A stretch of 40,589 nt of DNA from a virus. Under the pieces are notes generated by a model, which saw only the letters and a program-made list of their open reading frames with translations, ran no database searches and was not told where the DNA came from. The position numbers and the translations under genes were made by a program. Position 1 is the first letter of the stretch, and the number at the start of each line of letters is the position of its first letter. The stretch spans positions 1-40,589 of IMG/VR virus record IMGVR_UViG_3300032011_000032; one strand, 5' to 3'. Positions 10,101-18,863 of the stretch are shown here, in pieces.

Positions 10101-13100
10101 AGATAAAGAACCTTAAGAAAGTTCTTGATGAGAATAACAACACCTTCCCTAAATCTAGTATAGAGCAGACATTAACTGATATTGAAAACACTTCTCCAGA
10201 AAAAATTACCTTTGATAGGAAGAGTATAGAAGTGGATGGAGATACAATATTTGTTGATACTGCACTTAGCAATATGTCTAGTGCAGAATTAGATACTATT
10301 CTATATACAAATGGGTTTAACTTGATGTCACCTAATGATATAGAAATGTCAAGTGAGCCGTATGTGAGACAAGATCAAATGAGGACACTTGAGATTGCAC
10401 TCAGTACTCCTGTTAGCCTTAAGGATAAAAAGTTTACCGATCCTATTATAGATCCAGATACTGGAGAAGATATAGCAGTTAGAGAAAGGGCTGAGAAGCA
10501 GGAGTACGAGGAGAATCTTAAAGAGAATATTACTAGAGTTAATGCACCGCCTACCGAAGATGAACCACAGTTAGGTGAAGTTATTAAGACCCAGAAGGAA
10601 GAAGCTAAGTTAGAGAAGAAGAGAGAAGAGGTTGCAGAAAAGGAAGACACTCGTGAAGCTGATGCATTGGATGAGAGTAGCCCACAGAATGAGAGTGGAG
10701 AGATTAAAAATTGGAGACAACATGCCCGTGATAAGATGGCTAAGTATAACAGCACAAAGAAAGGCAATGCTGGCATATCAACTACAGAAGCATTAGGAAA
10801 GATAAGGGCATCACTTAATGAGAATGCAAATAAAAAAAGTGATGAAGAATTATTGGAATATCTATGGGCTAAAGAGGGTAGAGGTACTAAGGGCACACCT
10901 AATGTTGTAGTAGTTGGTGGTAAGTCTGGAGTTAAGAAGCTTGGGTTTAATAATGTTGAGGTTACACTTAAAGACAAGGATAGCCCTGAAGTTTATACGC
11001 CTAAGTGGACTAGTGCAGATGCACCTTATAAGAAACTGGCTAATGATTTCATTAATGAAAAACCTGCACCTGTTAAACCTATCAAGAAACCTGTTCCAAA
11101 GAGTGCACCTGAACCCACAGTTGACGTTGAGCCAAAGGAAACTACCCAAGCACCAGCAGTAGCTTCACCTATAATCACAATAGAAGAACTTACAGAAAGA
11201 AAGGAAGGCCAGCCCGAAGATAACTTAGGAACAATTATATTGCCAGGAGATAAGGAAGGTAAATGGACAACCATCATTACCTCACCTGAAAAATCATACT
11301 ATCAGGATGTATCAGAATGGGATGCCAGAAATTATACAGGTAGTGCTGGGTTCACTAACCAGATCAAGGAAGATTTGCCGGGGTCTACTAGAGCACCAAA
11401 GAAACTAACAGAACTAATCCGTAATAGGATGAGAGATTGGTTAGTTGGTCGTGTTCAAACAGAGGAAGATATCGACTCCTTAAAGGTTGAGATGGAGGAA
11501 AGATACTGGCCTATCTTGACTAAGGATAATCGTGACACAGTTAATGAAGCCCTTATAGCAAAAGGTTCTACTCCTATACCTACTACTATATTAAAAAAAA
11601 AATCTAAAGTAAGGGAGCCAGTAACTACTGAACCTACTCCTCAACAAGAAGCCCCTATAAAACAGGGGTTCATCTCTGAGAACGCTCTCTCTGCCGAGAA
11701 GCTAATCCCCACAAAGAAACCATCCGCACCTGATGTCTGGTATGTAGATCCGTATGAGATAGAAGATATCTTTATGCCTTATGTTAAGTCCGGTCAGTTA
11801 GTAGAGTATGAATCTTTTACTGAGCAGGAATTTCCTTACGGCTTTGAGGTTGTCCGTAAAGGCAAGAAGTGGTTTATGATTAAGCTGGATATGATGGATA
11901 ATTTACCTATCAGGGTGGATAAAGAAGGTAAGTTAAATAAGATGGAAGTCCCATCCTTTATTAAGGATGTGCTTACAAGGAGGGGTAAGGAAACTTTTGG
12001 CAGGGACAAGCCTATAGATCAGAAAAGCTACAAGCTAAGCTCTACCGAACTCACTGATCCTAAACTAGCATCAGAGTTATTAGTAAACTTAAAGAGAAAA
12101 GAGAATGTATTAGATGAACTTAATGAAGCACACCATGATAAGAAGAGGATCAAGTATGCACGTATATCTATGGAGGATAAGACTGCTGTAGAAACATTCT
12201 GGCTTAATAAGGATTTTGAATCTGTTGATGAGAATGGTAATGAATTAAAAGCATTCATTACATTCAAGAGTGAGGAACTGGCACAGGAATTTGTTAATGA
12301 TATAAGGAAGAATAATCCAAGCTTTGACAAGCTAGATAAGATTAATACCCAGAATATTCTTAATGAACAGATACAAGGTGGAGCAGAAGCTGTAGTTGAT
12401 GAAGCTATAGGAGAACTAAGGAAGGAGTCACTTACACAAGGTAGTGTTGCTAACATAGAGCTGATGGAAGGGCTTGAGCAAACTGACCCAGATCTTGATG
12501 ATGTAGGTACTATTACTGGCTTTGCTGAAGACTACTGGGATTCAGGAGAAGAAGCAAAAACTATAGCAGATAATATTAAAAGGCTTAGGAATAGAAGAGT
12601 TGATGAGGATGGCATTGACCATACTCAGGATTCATTAAGCTTTGAAGAACTTCAGGGAGTAGTAGATGATTTCAAAAATACATTCCCTAGTATACCTGCT
12701 ATAGAAATAGTTGATACTCATACTGACTTGCCAATTGATGGTGATAACTCTGATACATATGGTATGTATGAAGATGGCAAAATCTACATAGTAAGATCAG
12801 CACACCCAGATACAGATGAGGTACTAAGGACTCTCTGGCATGAAGGTGTAGGACACCTTGGGCTTGAGAATTATCTTGGAGAAAATAACTTTAATAAGTT
12901 AGTGGATTTAATTGAGGGGACTCTTCCAGATGAAACCTTTAATAGTTACCTAAAGGATATTGGTGAGGGTACGCCAAAGCAAAGAGCAAGGCAGGCAGCT
13001 AAGGAATATCTGGCACACCAAGCTGATGGATTATTTCAAGATGCACCGCCAACACTATGGGATAAGATAGTAACATGGTTTAGGGAAGCTATGTATGGTA

Positions 13101-15829
13101 TGGGGGCGAGGATTACTTGGAACGAGCGTGATATTAAAATGCTGTTGCTTAGATCTGCAGACAAATTAAGAACTGGTGCACCTATAAGAGTGATTAATAA
13201 CGAGGGCACTGTAAACAGAAGGTCTTCTTCACAACAAGATAAAGCATTTAATAGAACAAGCCTTGATGAAACTAAGAGAGGTTCTTGGGATAAGATGTAT
13301 GGTGATGAGAAGACTGCTCAAGAAGGTTCTTGGTGGTATAACATTAGACGTAGCTTGGCATGGAATATAACAGATCCTTATAGCAACATTAAGGAAGATA
13401 TTGGTATGACAGAATATATGGTTGCTCGTCTTGCTAAGAGGGCAGATGGTATATTAGCTACTGTACTGAAACATTCTGGAATAGCGGTTGATAGAAGGAA
13501 TGTAAATGGTGTCCTTGTTAACGAGACTAATCTTGATACTAAAGTTAAGGGTCTCTTCCAGGCATTAAAACCTCTTGGCACTGAGACTGAGAGGAAACAG
13601 TTCTTTGCATGGATCGCCTACAACAGGGCGAGTAAGCTTAGTAAGGAAGGTAGAGAGAACAGGTTTAATGAAGAAGACATAAAGGCTGGGCTTACTTATA
13701 ATGAAGGTAAGATAAGAGATGCTACTACTGGTGCAATGTTATCAAGGAGTCTTGTTTATGATAAGGTGAGGAAGGATGTTATGAATCTAAACAATTCCAT
13801 ACTCGACTTCGGTGTTAAAATGGGGTTGCTGCAAGCTGCTGCCCGTAATAATTTTGAGCAAGATTTTTATGTACCATTCTATAGGATAATTAATGAGGAG
13901 ATAGGGGATTCAATGAAGGGTAACCCTGTTCAGTACAACTCCTTAACAGGACAAAAAACAGTTAAGAGATTGAAGGGTTCTACTAAGGGGATAGGTGATC
14001 CATTTAATAACCTGCTTCATAACTGGTTACATATAATAGATGCGTCTGTTAAAAATGATGCGGCTGTTACTACAATCAGATCAGCAGTTGATATTAAAAA
14101 CCCAATGGATTCTTCTCAGCAAATGGTTGAGAGAACATACTCTCCATCTGCGAGAACACTCCGTGTATTAGAGGGTGGTAAGGAAAAGTTATATGATATT
14201 AATAACAAATTACTTTACCAATCGTTGGCATCACTGGGGTCAGAGACTAAATTCCCAGGGCTTAAGTATCTTATTGATGCAAAGGGATTGTTCACTCAAA
14301 TTGTTACAGCCAATCCAGTTTTTAAAATAAATAATATTGTAAGAGACACAGTTTCTGCCGCAGGTACTTCTGATGTTGGGTTTAATTTTTTCAAGAATGC
14401 AGTCGGTGGATACAGGAGTATAAAGGATAGTGAAGCAAGGATGTTAGTATCAGGTGGGTACATACAGTTCGCTAACCTACGATCAGATGATCCTAATTAT
14501 GCAGAGACTATGCTAAAGAAGGAGCTGTCTTCTGGATATATGTTAAGCAATCCTGAAACAGATGAGACCTTTCTATCTGCTCTTAGTAAGGCAAAGAAGA
14601 TGGGTCGTACTGTTTGGGATTCTTATTCTAAGATAGGGGATAAATTAGAGAACGCAAACAGAGCATCGTTATTCAAGGCACTGTTAGAGGGAGGGAAGAG
14701 TCAGACTGAAGCTGCTTTTGAAGCAAGAGACTTAATGGACTTTACTCTTCACGGAGGTTCTGACTGGGTGAAGCTAGTGACATCGCTTACTCCATTCGCA
14801 AATGCAATGTTGCAAGGTAAGTATAAGTTAGGTAGGTCAATAATAAATAATCCTAAACCAGTTGCAATAGTAGCTGGCCTAGTTTTATTAGCATCAATAT
14901 TTGAGGAGATATATTTTGAGGACGATGAGGAGTACCAGAACAGACCTGATTGGGATAAAGATACTTACTGGTGGTTAAAGATACCAGGGACAAAGACTGT
15001 GTTTAAGTTACCTAAGCCGCATGAATTTTCTATGGTAGGTAACATAGCATGGAGGTCTATGAAGTTAGCTGAAGAAAAAAATCCTGACTTAGGTAAAGCT
15101 GTTTCTAGTATAGTAACCTCAATCGTATCCAGAGAGTTTGGAATTGTACCACTTCCTCAAGCGATAAAACCTATAATAGAATTAGGCATGAACAGGAACC
15201 TGTTCTTTGATAGGGATATCGAACCTAAGGGTAGTCAGGGAAGATCGCCTAGCTTAAGGTATGGACAGTATACTTCAGAAACAATGATGATGGCATCTAA
15301 GGCTCTAAGTTTTCTGCCAATAGATAAACTGAATCTTTCTCCATATCAACTTGAACATCTTGTTAATGGATATTTTGGATGGTTGGGTGAGTTGGTTCTT
15401 GGCGGGGCAGATATGGTAACACGAACAACTGGAGACTTTCCTGAGAGACCAGCTCGTGAACTGCTAGACTATCCTATGGCTAGAAGATTGTTTAAATCTT
15501 CTCCATATAGAAATACAAAGGCTAGTTCAATCTATTATGAGAGACTAAAAGAACTTGAACAGACAGTACAAGACCTAAAGTTTTATCGCAAGGTAGGTGA
15601 CTGGGAAAAATATAATGAGACATATGATAGTAAGGCAGAGATACTAAAGTATCATGGTTTTATGAGGAAGAAAAAAAGAAACATTAATGATTTTAATAAT
15701 CGCATTACTGATATTAGGAACAATAGGAAGATGAGTGGTGAGGAAAAAGAGGTAAGGTTAGATAGGATGTATCAGTTAAGGAATGGTCTTATTGATAAAA
15801 CAGTTAAGATTCTTACTGGGTTACGCTAA
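7100..15829 (+). CDS. Giant polyvalent virion/ejected protein with zincin-like motif and LPD38-like domain
   Basis: 2909 residues from ATG 7100, preferred over ATG 7088 because it overlaps the previous stop (TAATG) and has GGGGGA in front. Visible parts: a hydrophobic Ala/Gly helical segment at about 160-210; long P/E/K-rich linkers at about 500-720 and 1280-1500; a TLWHEGVGHLGLENYLG motif near residue 1914 (HExxxH, not the canonical HExxH) recalling the protease-like domain of phage polyvalent proteins; a region at about 2395-2560 with NPVFKINNIVRDT, ENANRASLFKALLEGGKS and LTPFANAMLQGKYK, which matches my memory of the LPD38 domain; and one more hydrophobic segment at about 2587-2605. Such proteins are thought to be packaged and injected with the DNA. 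It ends the rightward structural operon. The fold assignments need profile searches. Confidence 0.7.
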   Translation: MDLRRIQSNEDTRQPAELSGGAAKKYRDELNSDWSWVSNPYTAWRAKRSSIETELSKLRPNYTQDELNKVYKAVGLDNSTDPGDFNRESGFFGSLSRAGQIAANSAGTLVDTAGLKFDDWTGDTEGMMENQEQLDQQAMENSIIQNFQKQSGGGQNKVTQFLFDLAASAPIMAGVMGVGAAGGWALGLAGVPAWLAGMLGMGAADALSEMGFNYADIVTDPMVREKMERAVGEKLNDQSMEEIRLEVQKRLMDEADSSAAQVGVANFINPLNWQPVSGKFQKLMRVGEGRMKAIGRQALGSGVREMIEEFGQSVGSQYTAAEAKMKAMRDADVDQIPELGVDFKQAGYEALMGLTVGGTIGAGGGYKNYGDWASGRANVVEEGIGRGQGLEEKLAARGELLHKKPGDKNFLGKGPIQSNTRRLVDANDSDKFLNWYYQADPREQQIIDEELEKMNLGEELMGEVSSPEVVSSRKENAKSFIFAKENMPTLPALIDETVPADADIEIADDSLKIIFNDIRKKPEELRKPREKALFDLIQEYPNGTYKDIDRAARERLRDEPKPTQTSKPKETVSETIITPVRERLTISPPKTEQTKPAEPLETSEPVSATVPPDPVTSVDEAVPAVEAEEVLPPVIVNQSKASGQITDLLNQWLKDAPNDKAKIYSKKEQHSKNSSRLKKEGKKLGLPFNKKDRYSFTPDQILNVAKEIAAQQGIIPTNTVVSESLPVEVTPEVKVEESAPLMLEKPAITRSKPDARNYDKDNNELPQKIDDADVSQFINRVVIIETPNRSNKRSYLRVEGGPEAQSKIDREKAGLRTGSALSPRNTTTSRAIQFKGIKDGKIIFYDVKGGTKTDLTVPNLPLKKVPVGQATAENALRHLQTLEEKSFVGIKEKEVGKEKFNVANSSYQTVYSNQELQESDQAAQVRERQDKISALQREIDTLEDEVEIATMQAKIDTLDEELASLLPEKPEEGVRVREGEPSVKGDPLNIRGQIQRTVNGKIKNLKKVLDENNNTFPKSSIEQTLTDIENTSPEKITFDRKSIEVDGDTIFVDTALSNMSSAELDTILYTNGFNLMSPNDIEMSSEPYVRQDQMRTLEIALSTPVSLKDKKFTDPIIDPDTGEDIAVRERAEKQEYEENLKENITRVNAPPTEDEPQLGEVIKTQKEEAKLEKKREEVAEKEDTREADALDESSPQNESGEIKNWRQHARDKMAKYNSTKKGNAGISTTEALGKIRASLNENANKKSDEELLEYLWAKEGRGTKGTPNVVVVGGKSGVKKLGFNNVEVTLKDKDSPEVYTPKWTSADAPYKKLANDFINEKPAPVKPIKKPVPKSAPEPTVDVEPKETTQAPAVASPIITIEELTERKEGQPEDNLGTIILPGDKEGKWTTIITSPEKSYYQDVSEWDARNYTGSAGFTNQIKEDLPGSTRAPKKLTELIRNRMRDWLVGRVQTEEDIDSLKVEMEERYWPILTKDNRDTVNEALIAKGSTPIPTTILKKKSKVREPVTTEPTPQQEAPIKQGFISENALSAEKLIPTKKPSAPDVWYVDPYEIEDIFMPYVKSGQLVEYESFTEQEFPYGFEVVRKGKKWFMIKLDMMDNLPIRVDKEGKLNKMEVPSFIKDVLTRRGKETFGRDKPIDQKSYKLSSTELTDPKLASELLVNLKRKENVLDELNEAHHDKKRIKYARISMEDKTAVETFWLNKDFESVDENGNELKAFITFKSEELAQEFVNDIRKNNPSFDKLDKINTQNILNEQIQGGAEAVVDEAIGELRKESLTQGSVANIELMEGLEQTDPDLDDVGTITGFAEDYWDSGEEAKTIADNIKRLRNRRVDEDGIDHTQDSLSFEELQGVVDDFKNTFPSIPAIEIVDTHTDLPIDGDNSDTYGMYEDGKIYIVRSAHPDTDEVLRTLWHEGVGHLGLENYLGENNFNKLVDLIEGTLPDETFNSYLKDIGEGTPKQRARQAAKEYLAHQADGLFQDAPPTLWDKIVTWFREAMYGMGARITWNERDIKMLLLRSADKLRTGAPIRVINNEGTVNRRSSSQQDKAFNRTSLDETKRGSWDKMYGDEKTAQEGSWWYNIRRSLAWNITDPYSNIKEDIGMTEYMVARLAKRADGILATVLKHSGIAVDRRNVNGVLVNETNLDTKVKGLFQALKPLGTETERKQFFAWIAYNRASKLSKEGRENRFNEEDIKAGLTYNEGKIRDATTGAMLSRSLVYDKVRKDVMNLNNSILDFGVKMGLLQAAARNNFEQDFYVPFYRIINEEIGDSMKGNPVQYNSLTGQKTVKRLKGSTKGIGDPFNNLLHNWLHIIDASVKNDAAVTTIRSAVDIKNPMDSSQQMVERTYSPSARTLRVLEGGKEKLYDINNKLLYQSLASLGSETKFPGLKYLIDAKGLFTQIVTANPVFKINNIVRDTVSAAGTSDVGFNFFKNAVGGYRSIKDSEARMLVSGGYIQFANLRSDDPNYAETMLKKELSSGYMLSNPETDETFLSALSKAKKMGRTVWDSYSKIGDKLENANRASLFKALLEGGKSQTEAAFEARDLMDFTLHGGSDWVKLVTSLTPFANAMLQGKYKLGRSIINNPKPVAIVAGLVLLASIFEEIYFEDDEEYQNRPDWDKDTYWWLKIPGTKTVFKLPKPHEFSMVGNIAWRSMKLAEEKNPDLGKAVSSIVTSIVSREFGIVPLPQAIKPIIELGMNRNLFFDRDIEPKGSQGRSPSLRYGQYTSETMMMASKALSFLPIDKLNLSPYQLEHLVNGYFGWLGELVLGGADMVTRTTGDFPERPARELLDYPMARRLFKSSPYRNTKASSIYYERLKELEQTVQDLKFYRKVGDWEKYNETYDSKAEILKYHGFMRKKKRNINDFNNRITDIRNNRKMSGEEKEVRLDRMYQLRNGLIDKTVKILTGLR

Positions 15830-15837
15830 TTTAGATA

Positions 15838-15897
15838 CTCAGATCGCTCTGTGTTGGAAGGAACGAGGGTATCAGGTACTCTGACACCCCCGTATTT
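15838..15897. repeat. 60-bp dispersed repeat, copy A
   Basis: This matches positions 35570-35629 without gaps at 45 of 60 positions by hand count. The conserved blocks are CTCAGATC-n-CTCTGT, AGGTACTCT and CACCCCC-n-TATTT. This copy fills the gap between the convergent ends of the giant virion gene and the leftward ribbon-helix-helix gene. Confidence 0.6.
15867..15889. terminator. Hairpin at convergent operon ends, possible bidirectional terminator
   Basis: GGGTATCAG and CTGACACCC flank a GTACT loop. The stem has one A-C mismatch when read rightward, which becomes a G-U pair in leftward RNA. It lies exactly between two operons that converge. No clear U-run follows on either strand, so it is not a textbook intrinsic terminator; it could instead be an RNA-processing or protein-binding site. 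Confidence 0.4.
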
Positions 15898-15898
15898 A

Positions 15899-16180
15899 CT
15901 AGTCTTCTAAGAATATGTGAGGTTTATAAGCATACGGATCTGTAAGGTGGACAGTTCTACCATCCACACTTACCTTGTTGTTCTTGTCAACTTCACTGAC
16001 TTCTGGTTCTTGCCGCAACTCCATTTGCTTTGCAGTCTCAATCCATGAGACACAAGAATCAGCCAGAAGTTTTGATAATGCAACACCTTCCTTCTCAGCT
16101 TTCTTCTTATACTGTTCAATAACTTCAATAGGAAGGCGTATTGTTACAGGCTTTGACTTCCTAGCTATAGGGAATATCAT
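15899..16180 (-). CDS. Ribbon-helix-helix (CopG/Arc-like) DNA-binding protein
   Basis: 93 residues. Residues 8-45 (KPVTIRLPIEVIEQYKKKAE, then EGVALSKLLADSCVSWIE) have the form of a ribbon-helix-helix domain: a short strand with TIRLP, then two helices. The acidic tail after residue 55 has no recognised domain. The start overlaps the end of the SSB gene by about 20 bases and has GGAGAAGG immediately before it, so it is translated with SSB. It is the last gene of the leftward block and probably a small transcriptional repressor, perhaps of the early genes. The target is unknown. Confidence 0.65.
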   Translation of the reverse strand: MIFPIARKSKPVTIRLPIEVIEQYKKKAEKEGVALSKLLADSCVSWIETAKQMELRQEPEVSEVDKNNKVSVDGRTVHLTDPYAYKPHIFLED

Positions 16181-16541
16181 CCTTCTCCCCTGCTGATGCT
16201 CCGCCTTCGGACTTAGAGTCTAAGAACTGGAGCGAACGTACATTAACTTCAGTAGTGTAACGCTTCTCTCCTTCCTTAGTTTCCCATTGTCGTGTCTGGT
16301 TCTTACCCTCAAGATAAACTTGAGAGCCTTTCTTAAGGAAGGACTGAGCGAGCCTAGCCTGAGCACCCCACATAACAATCTTATGCCACTCAGTTTTCTC
16401 TTGTTTCTCGCCAGTATTCTTATCCTTCCAGTACTCGTTTGTAGCTAGATTAAAGTTAGCTACCAAATCGTCACCAACTTCTCTGCATTCAGGGTCACCA
16501 CCAAGACGACCGATTAATTCTACTTTATTTAAAGATGCCAT
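16161..16541 (-). CDS. ssb: Single-stranded DNA-binding protein
   Basis: 126 residues with a typical bacterial/phage SSB OB-fold: the N-terminal pattern MASLNKVELIGRLGGDPE, a central TEWHKIVMWGAQARLAQSFL, then GSQVYLEGKNQTRQW and YTTEVNVRSLQFLD. The C-terminal tail is short and acidic and ends DDIPYS, a variant of the usual DDDIPF tip through which SSB recruits partner proteins. It coats ssDNA during helicase-driven replication and exonuclease-driven recombination. The start has AGGAG 7 bases upstream. It is co-transcribed with the upstream XRE-type regulator and the downstream ribbon-helix-helix gene. Confidence 0.92.
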   Translation of the reverse strand: MASLNKVELIGRLGGDPECREVGDDLVANFNLATNEYWKDKNTGEKQEKTEWHKIVMWGAQARLAQSFLKKGSQVYLEGKNQTRQWETKEGEKRYTTEVNVRSLQFLDSKSEGGASAGEKDDIPYS

Positions 16542-16550
16542 AATTTTCTC

Positions 16551-16775
16551 CTAATAATTTTTAGTTAGTAGTTGTCCAACATCAGTCTTTAAGACAGATG
16601 CTATCTGGAACAACCTGATTAATGTTGGGTCTGCTCGTCCAGCCCTCCAATTATAGACGCTCATTCTTGTAACGCCTAAGTCTTTAGCTAGACCAGTGCT
16701 GGTAATATCATACTTATGCATGACATCCCTCAGATTACGAGGGAAACTTTCCAGACTGAACTCTGTTACTTCCAT
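16551..16775 (-). CDS. XRE/Cro-CI type helix-turn-helix regulator
   Basis: 74 residues. The helix-turn-helix covers residues about 24-60, with TSTGLAKDLGVTRMSVYNWRAG as recognition region and DPTLIRLFQIASVLKTDVGQLL as the following helices, the standard Cro/C1 arrangement without extra domains. It is the first gene after a strong leftward promoter (16837-16864) and heads the regulator-SSB-RHH group. It has a GAGGA ribosome-binding site. It probably autoregulates this promoter and may set early/late timing; no prophage maintenance genes accompany it. The class is confident and the target inferred. Confidence 0.82.
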   Translation of the reverse strand: MEVTEFSLESFPRNLRDVMHKYDITSTGLAKDLGVTRMSVYNWRAGRADPTLIRLFQIASVLKTDVGQLLTKNY

Positions 16776-16836
16776 AGTCCTCTTTCCTTTTTCTTTTTAA
16801 ATAAAATAAATAAATAAATAATAAATAATTATTATT

Positions 16837-16864
16837 ATTATATCATTTTATTTTTACAAGTCAA
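16837..16864 (-). promoter_or_regulatory. Strong sigma70-like promoter with extended -10 (regulator-SSB operon)
   Basis: Read leftward: TTGACT, a 16-base spacer, then TATAAT preceded by TGA (extended -10). Transcription would start near 16830, leaving an AT-only leader of about 50 bases made of TAAA and TTA repeats before the XRE gene. It lies in the only sizeable gap of this part of the leftward block. Confidence 0.7.
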
Positions 16865-16876
16865 AGTAATAATTTA

Positions 16877-17524
16877 CTATGAACATCCACTTGTCTCGCC
16901 ACATGATACGCACTTGAGACATGCACCATTCCTGACCAGTGTGAACTGACTACAGTTTGTACATGCTTCTCCTTCGTAGCCTTTCATGCGAGCTTCTGCC
17001 AGTTTATCTTCCTGGCTTTTGTCTTCAGAAACTAATGCTTTCTGAATTGTTTTTAATTCTTCTTTAGTTAGTTCATCGTCATCATCTTCTTCGTCAGGTT
17101 TATCAATGTACTCATGTATTTCCTCTACTGGTTTAGGAGGAGGGACGGGGAGTATATGAGCAAGGTCATCCCGCCCACTATACTCAACTGCCAACTCCCT
17201 AAATATGTAGTCTATAATTGAGGAAGACATCTTAATAGATGGACTTCCCTGAACCATACCTGAAGGTTCAAACTTGGTAAATGTAAATGCATTTACAAAC
17301 TCATCTAGTGGTACTCCATACTGCAACCCCAGTGATACTGCGATTGCAAAGTTATTCATAAGACATCTGAACGCTGCTCCTTCTTTGTGCATATCAATAA
17401 AGATCTCTCCTAAAGAACCATCCTCATACTCTCCAGTGCGGAGATATACCTTGTGCCCACCAATCCTAGACTTCTGTGTAAATCCACATCTTCTATCTGG
17501 TAGGTCTCTTCTTAATGTTTTCAT
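16877..17524 (-). CDS. Stand-alone C-terminal (TSCPD + Cys tail) domain of class II ribonucleotide reductase NrdJ
   Basis: 215 residues. Residues about 5-125 match the C-terminal region of alphaproteobacterial B12-dependent ribonucleotide reductase as I remember it ([71 protein letters not shown]). An acidic linker of about 60 residues follows, then a Cys-rich end: [28 protein letters not shown] (CxxC-x10-CxxCxxC-x5-C). In full-length class II enzymes the C-terminal cysteines relay electrons to the active site. No catalytic barrel, cobalamin-binding region or other RNR gene is present. Ten bases separate it from the helicase gene; AAAGG serves as ribosome-binding site. It could supply or interfere with the redox tail of host NrdJ. 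Family confident, role inferred. Confidence 0.8.
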   Translation of the reverse strand: MKTLRRDLPDRRCGFTQKSRIGGHKVYLRTGEYEDGSLGEIFIDMHKEGAAFRCLMNNFAIAVSLGLQYGVPLDEFVNAFTFTKFEPSGMVQGSPSIKMSSSIIDYIFRELAVEYSGRDDLAHILPVPPPKPVEEIHEYIDKPDEEDDDDELTKEELKTIQKALVSEDKSQEDKLAEARMKGYEGEACTNCSQFTLVRNGACLKCVSCGETSGCS

Positions 17525-17534
17525 ATTATACCTT

Positions 17535-18863
17535 TCAATTTATTGTGTCCCAGTCAACAGAGTTATTAGTCTGATCCTGTACTTTGTTTGTGCCACCATC
17601 GAAATCTAGGGTAGCTATACCTGTAGTTCCACCTCGTGCTTTAGCTATGATAACATCGACTTCACCTTTATGATGTTCTGCACGATTAAGGAATAAAATA
17701 TTATGTGCTACTCTCTCAAGTGCACCACTCTCTCCAAGATCACTCGCCATAGGGATCTTAGATGATCTCTTCTCAACCTCTCTATTCAATTGACAGAGAG
17801 CAAGAACAGCAACTTGATTACGTTGTGCTTTATTTCTTAGACGCTTAACGAAATCACCCATTGCTTCGGTCAATGATATGTGTGATCGTCTCTCGCCCCA
17901 AGGTAGTTCATGCAAGTGGTCAATGATTATGTACTTGTATCCCTCATTGATTGCCCAATTGATAGACCTCATTACCTCTGCAGGTGTCTCAGATGTATCG
18001 TCAACAGAAAGATTCTTAGCCCATATCTCATTTTGTTCTGCCCTCATCTTAAGGATTGCATCCCAATCACCTTGCTCAAACTTGTGCATCTCAAGCAGTT
18101 TATTGAAGTGTACCCCTGATGTATGAGAGAACATCTTCTGTGCTATCTCATTCTTATTCATCTCAATTGAAATGAATAGAGTTTTGATACCTCTCTTTGC
18201 AGCATCAGCAGCTAAAGCTACTGCAACTGTAGTCTTACCAACAGCAGGTCTCGCCCCTAATAGTGAGAGCGATCCATATCTGAAGCCATATATAAAGTTA
18301 TTTACACTTTCAAAAGGAGTTGGTACGAACAAGTCATTCATACTCTGTTCTCCCTGTTCTTCCCTCTTAGTCATCTCATTGATTTCTTCCTCAGCAATAC
18401 CTAAGAAGCTATTGAATGGGCGTGCCGATGCACGTTCCAGTTCTTGGACAGTCTCACTTAATGCTTCGACTTCAGAACTTGCATCAGCACCATCCGAAAT
18501 ATTCTTTGCAGTTTTCTCCGCAACCTTAGCGGCATGAGACTTCCTATAGTTAGTAACTATAATCCCAGTGTAGTCTTGGAAGTTATCTACTACTGCATCT
18601 ACATCCCTGATGTTCATAATAGAATCCTGAACATCAATATCATTACTGAACTTACTTGATAACTTTTTATTGTTTAAGATATGTGATGATACTGTTACGT
18701 TATCTACACTTGCACCAGTATCATACAAATCAAGAGCAGCATTATATATTGTGTTGTTTTTAATATCTAAAAACATATAAGGCTGAACAAGTGTCCTGAC
18801 CTTAGGTAATAGATCAGGATATGTAAAGCATATGGATAGAAGACTCAGCTCTGCACTTATCAT
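17535..18863 (-). CDS. DnaB-family replicative helicase
   Basis: 442 residues. An N-terminal helical domain (about 1-110) resembles the DnaB N-domain. The RecA-like core begins near 180, with Walker [17 protein letters not shown] at about 205-220, Walker [15 protein letters not shown] near 310, and a later [22 protein letters not shown] segment typical of the DnaB arginine-finger region. It unwinds the fork 5'-3' as a hexamer. The usual GxGKT position is GKT after PAV, and the Walker B continues HLH rather than YLQ, a mild variant. The start overlaps the loader-candidate stop (ATGA). With no primase or polymerase in the window, it probably recruits host enzymes. Confidence 0.9.
   Translation of the reverse strand: MISAELSLLSICFTYPDLLPKVRTLVQPYMFLDIKNNTIYNAALDLYDTGASVDNVTVSSHILNNKKLSSKFSNDIDVQDSIMNIRDVDAVVDNFQDYTGIIVTNYRKSHAAKVAEKTAKNISDGADASSEVEALSETVQELERASARPFNSFLGIAEEEINEMTKREEQGEQSMNDLFVPTPFESVNNFIYGFRYGSLSLLGARPAVGKTTVAVALAADAAKRGIKTLFISIEMNKNEIAQKMFSHTSGVHFNKLLEMHKFEQGDWDAILKMRAEQNEIWAKNLSVDDTSETPAEVMRSINWAINEGYKYIIIDHLHELPWGERRSHISLTEAMGDFVKRLRNKAQRNQVAVLALCQLNREVEKRSSKIPMASDLGESGALERVAHNILFLNRAEHHKGEVDVIIAKARGGTTGIATLDFDGGTNKVQDQTNNSVDWDTIN

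Noticed and set aside
10375-10977. 200-codon open frame on the minus strand inside the giant gene
   Set aside because: It is Ser/Leu-rich shadow sequence opposite a continuous coding frame, without a ribosome-binding site or context.
12837-12860. Canonical HExxH zinc protease in the giant protein
   Set aside because: The codons give HEGVGH, which is HExxxH; it is kept only as a zincin-like motif, not as a proven protease.
16796-16860. AT-repeat gap as a replication origin
   Set aside because: The sequence is better explained as the leader of the strong extended -10 promoter; no inverted repeats or iterons beyond simple TAAA/TTA repeats.
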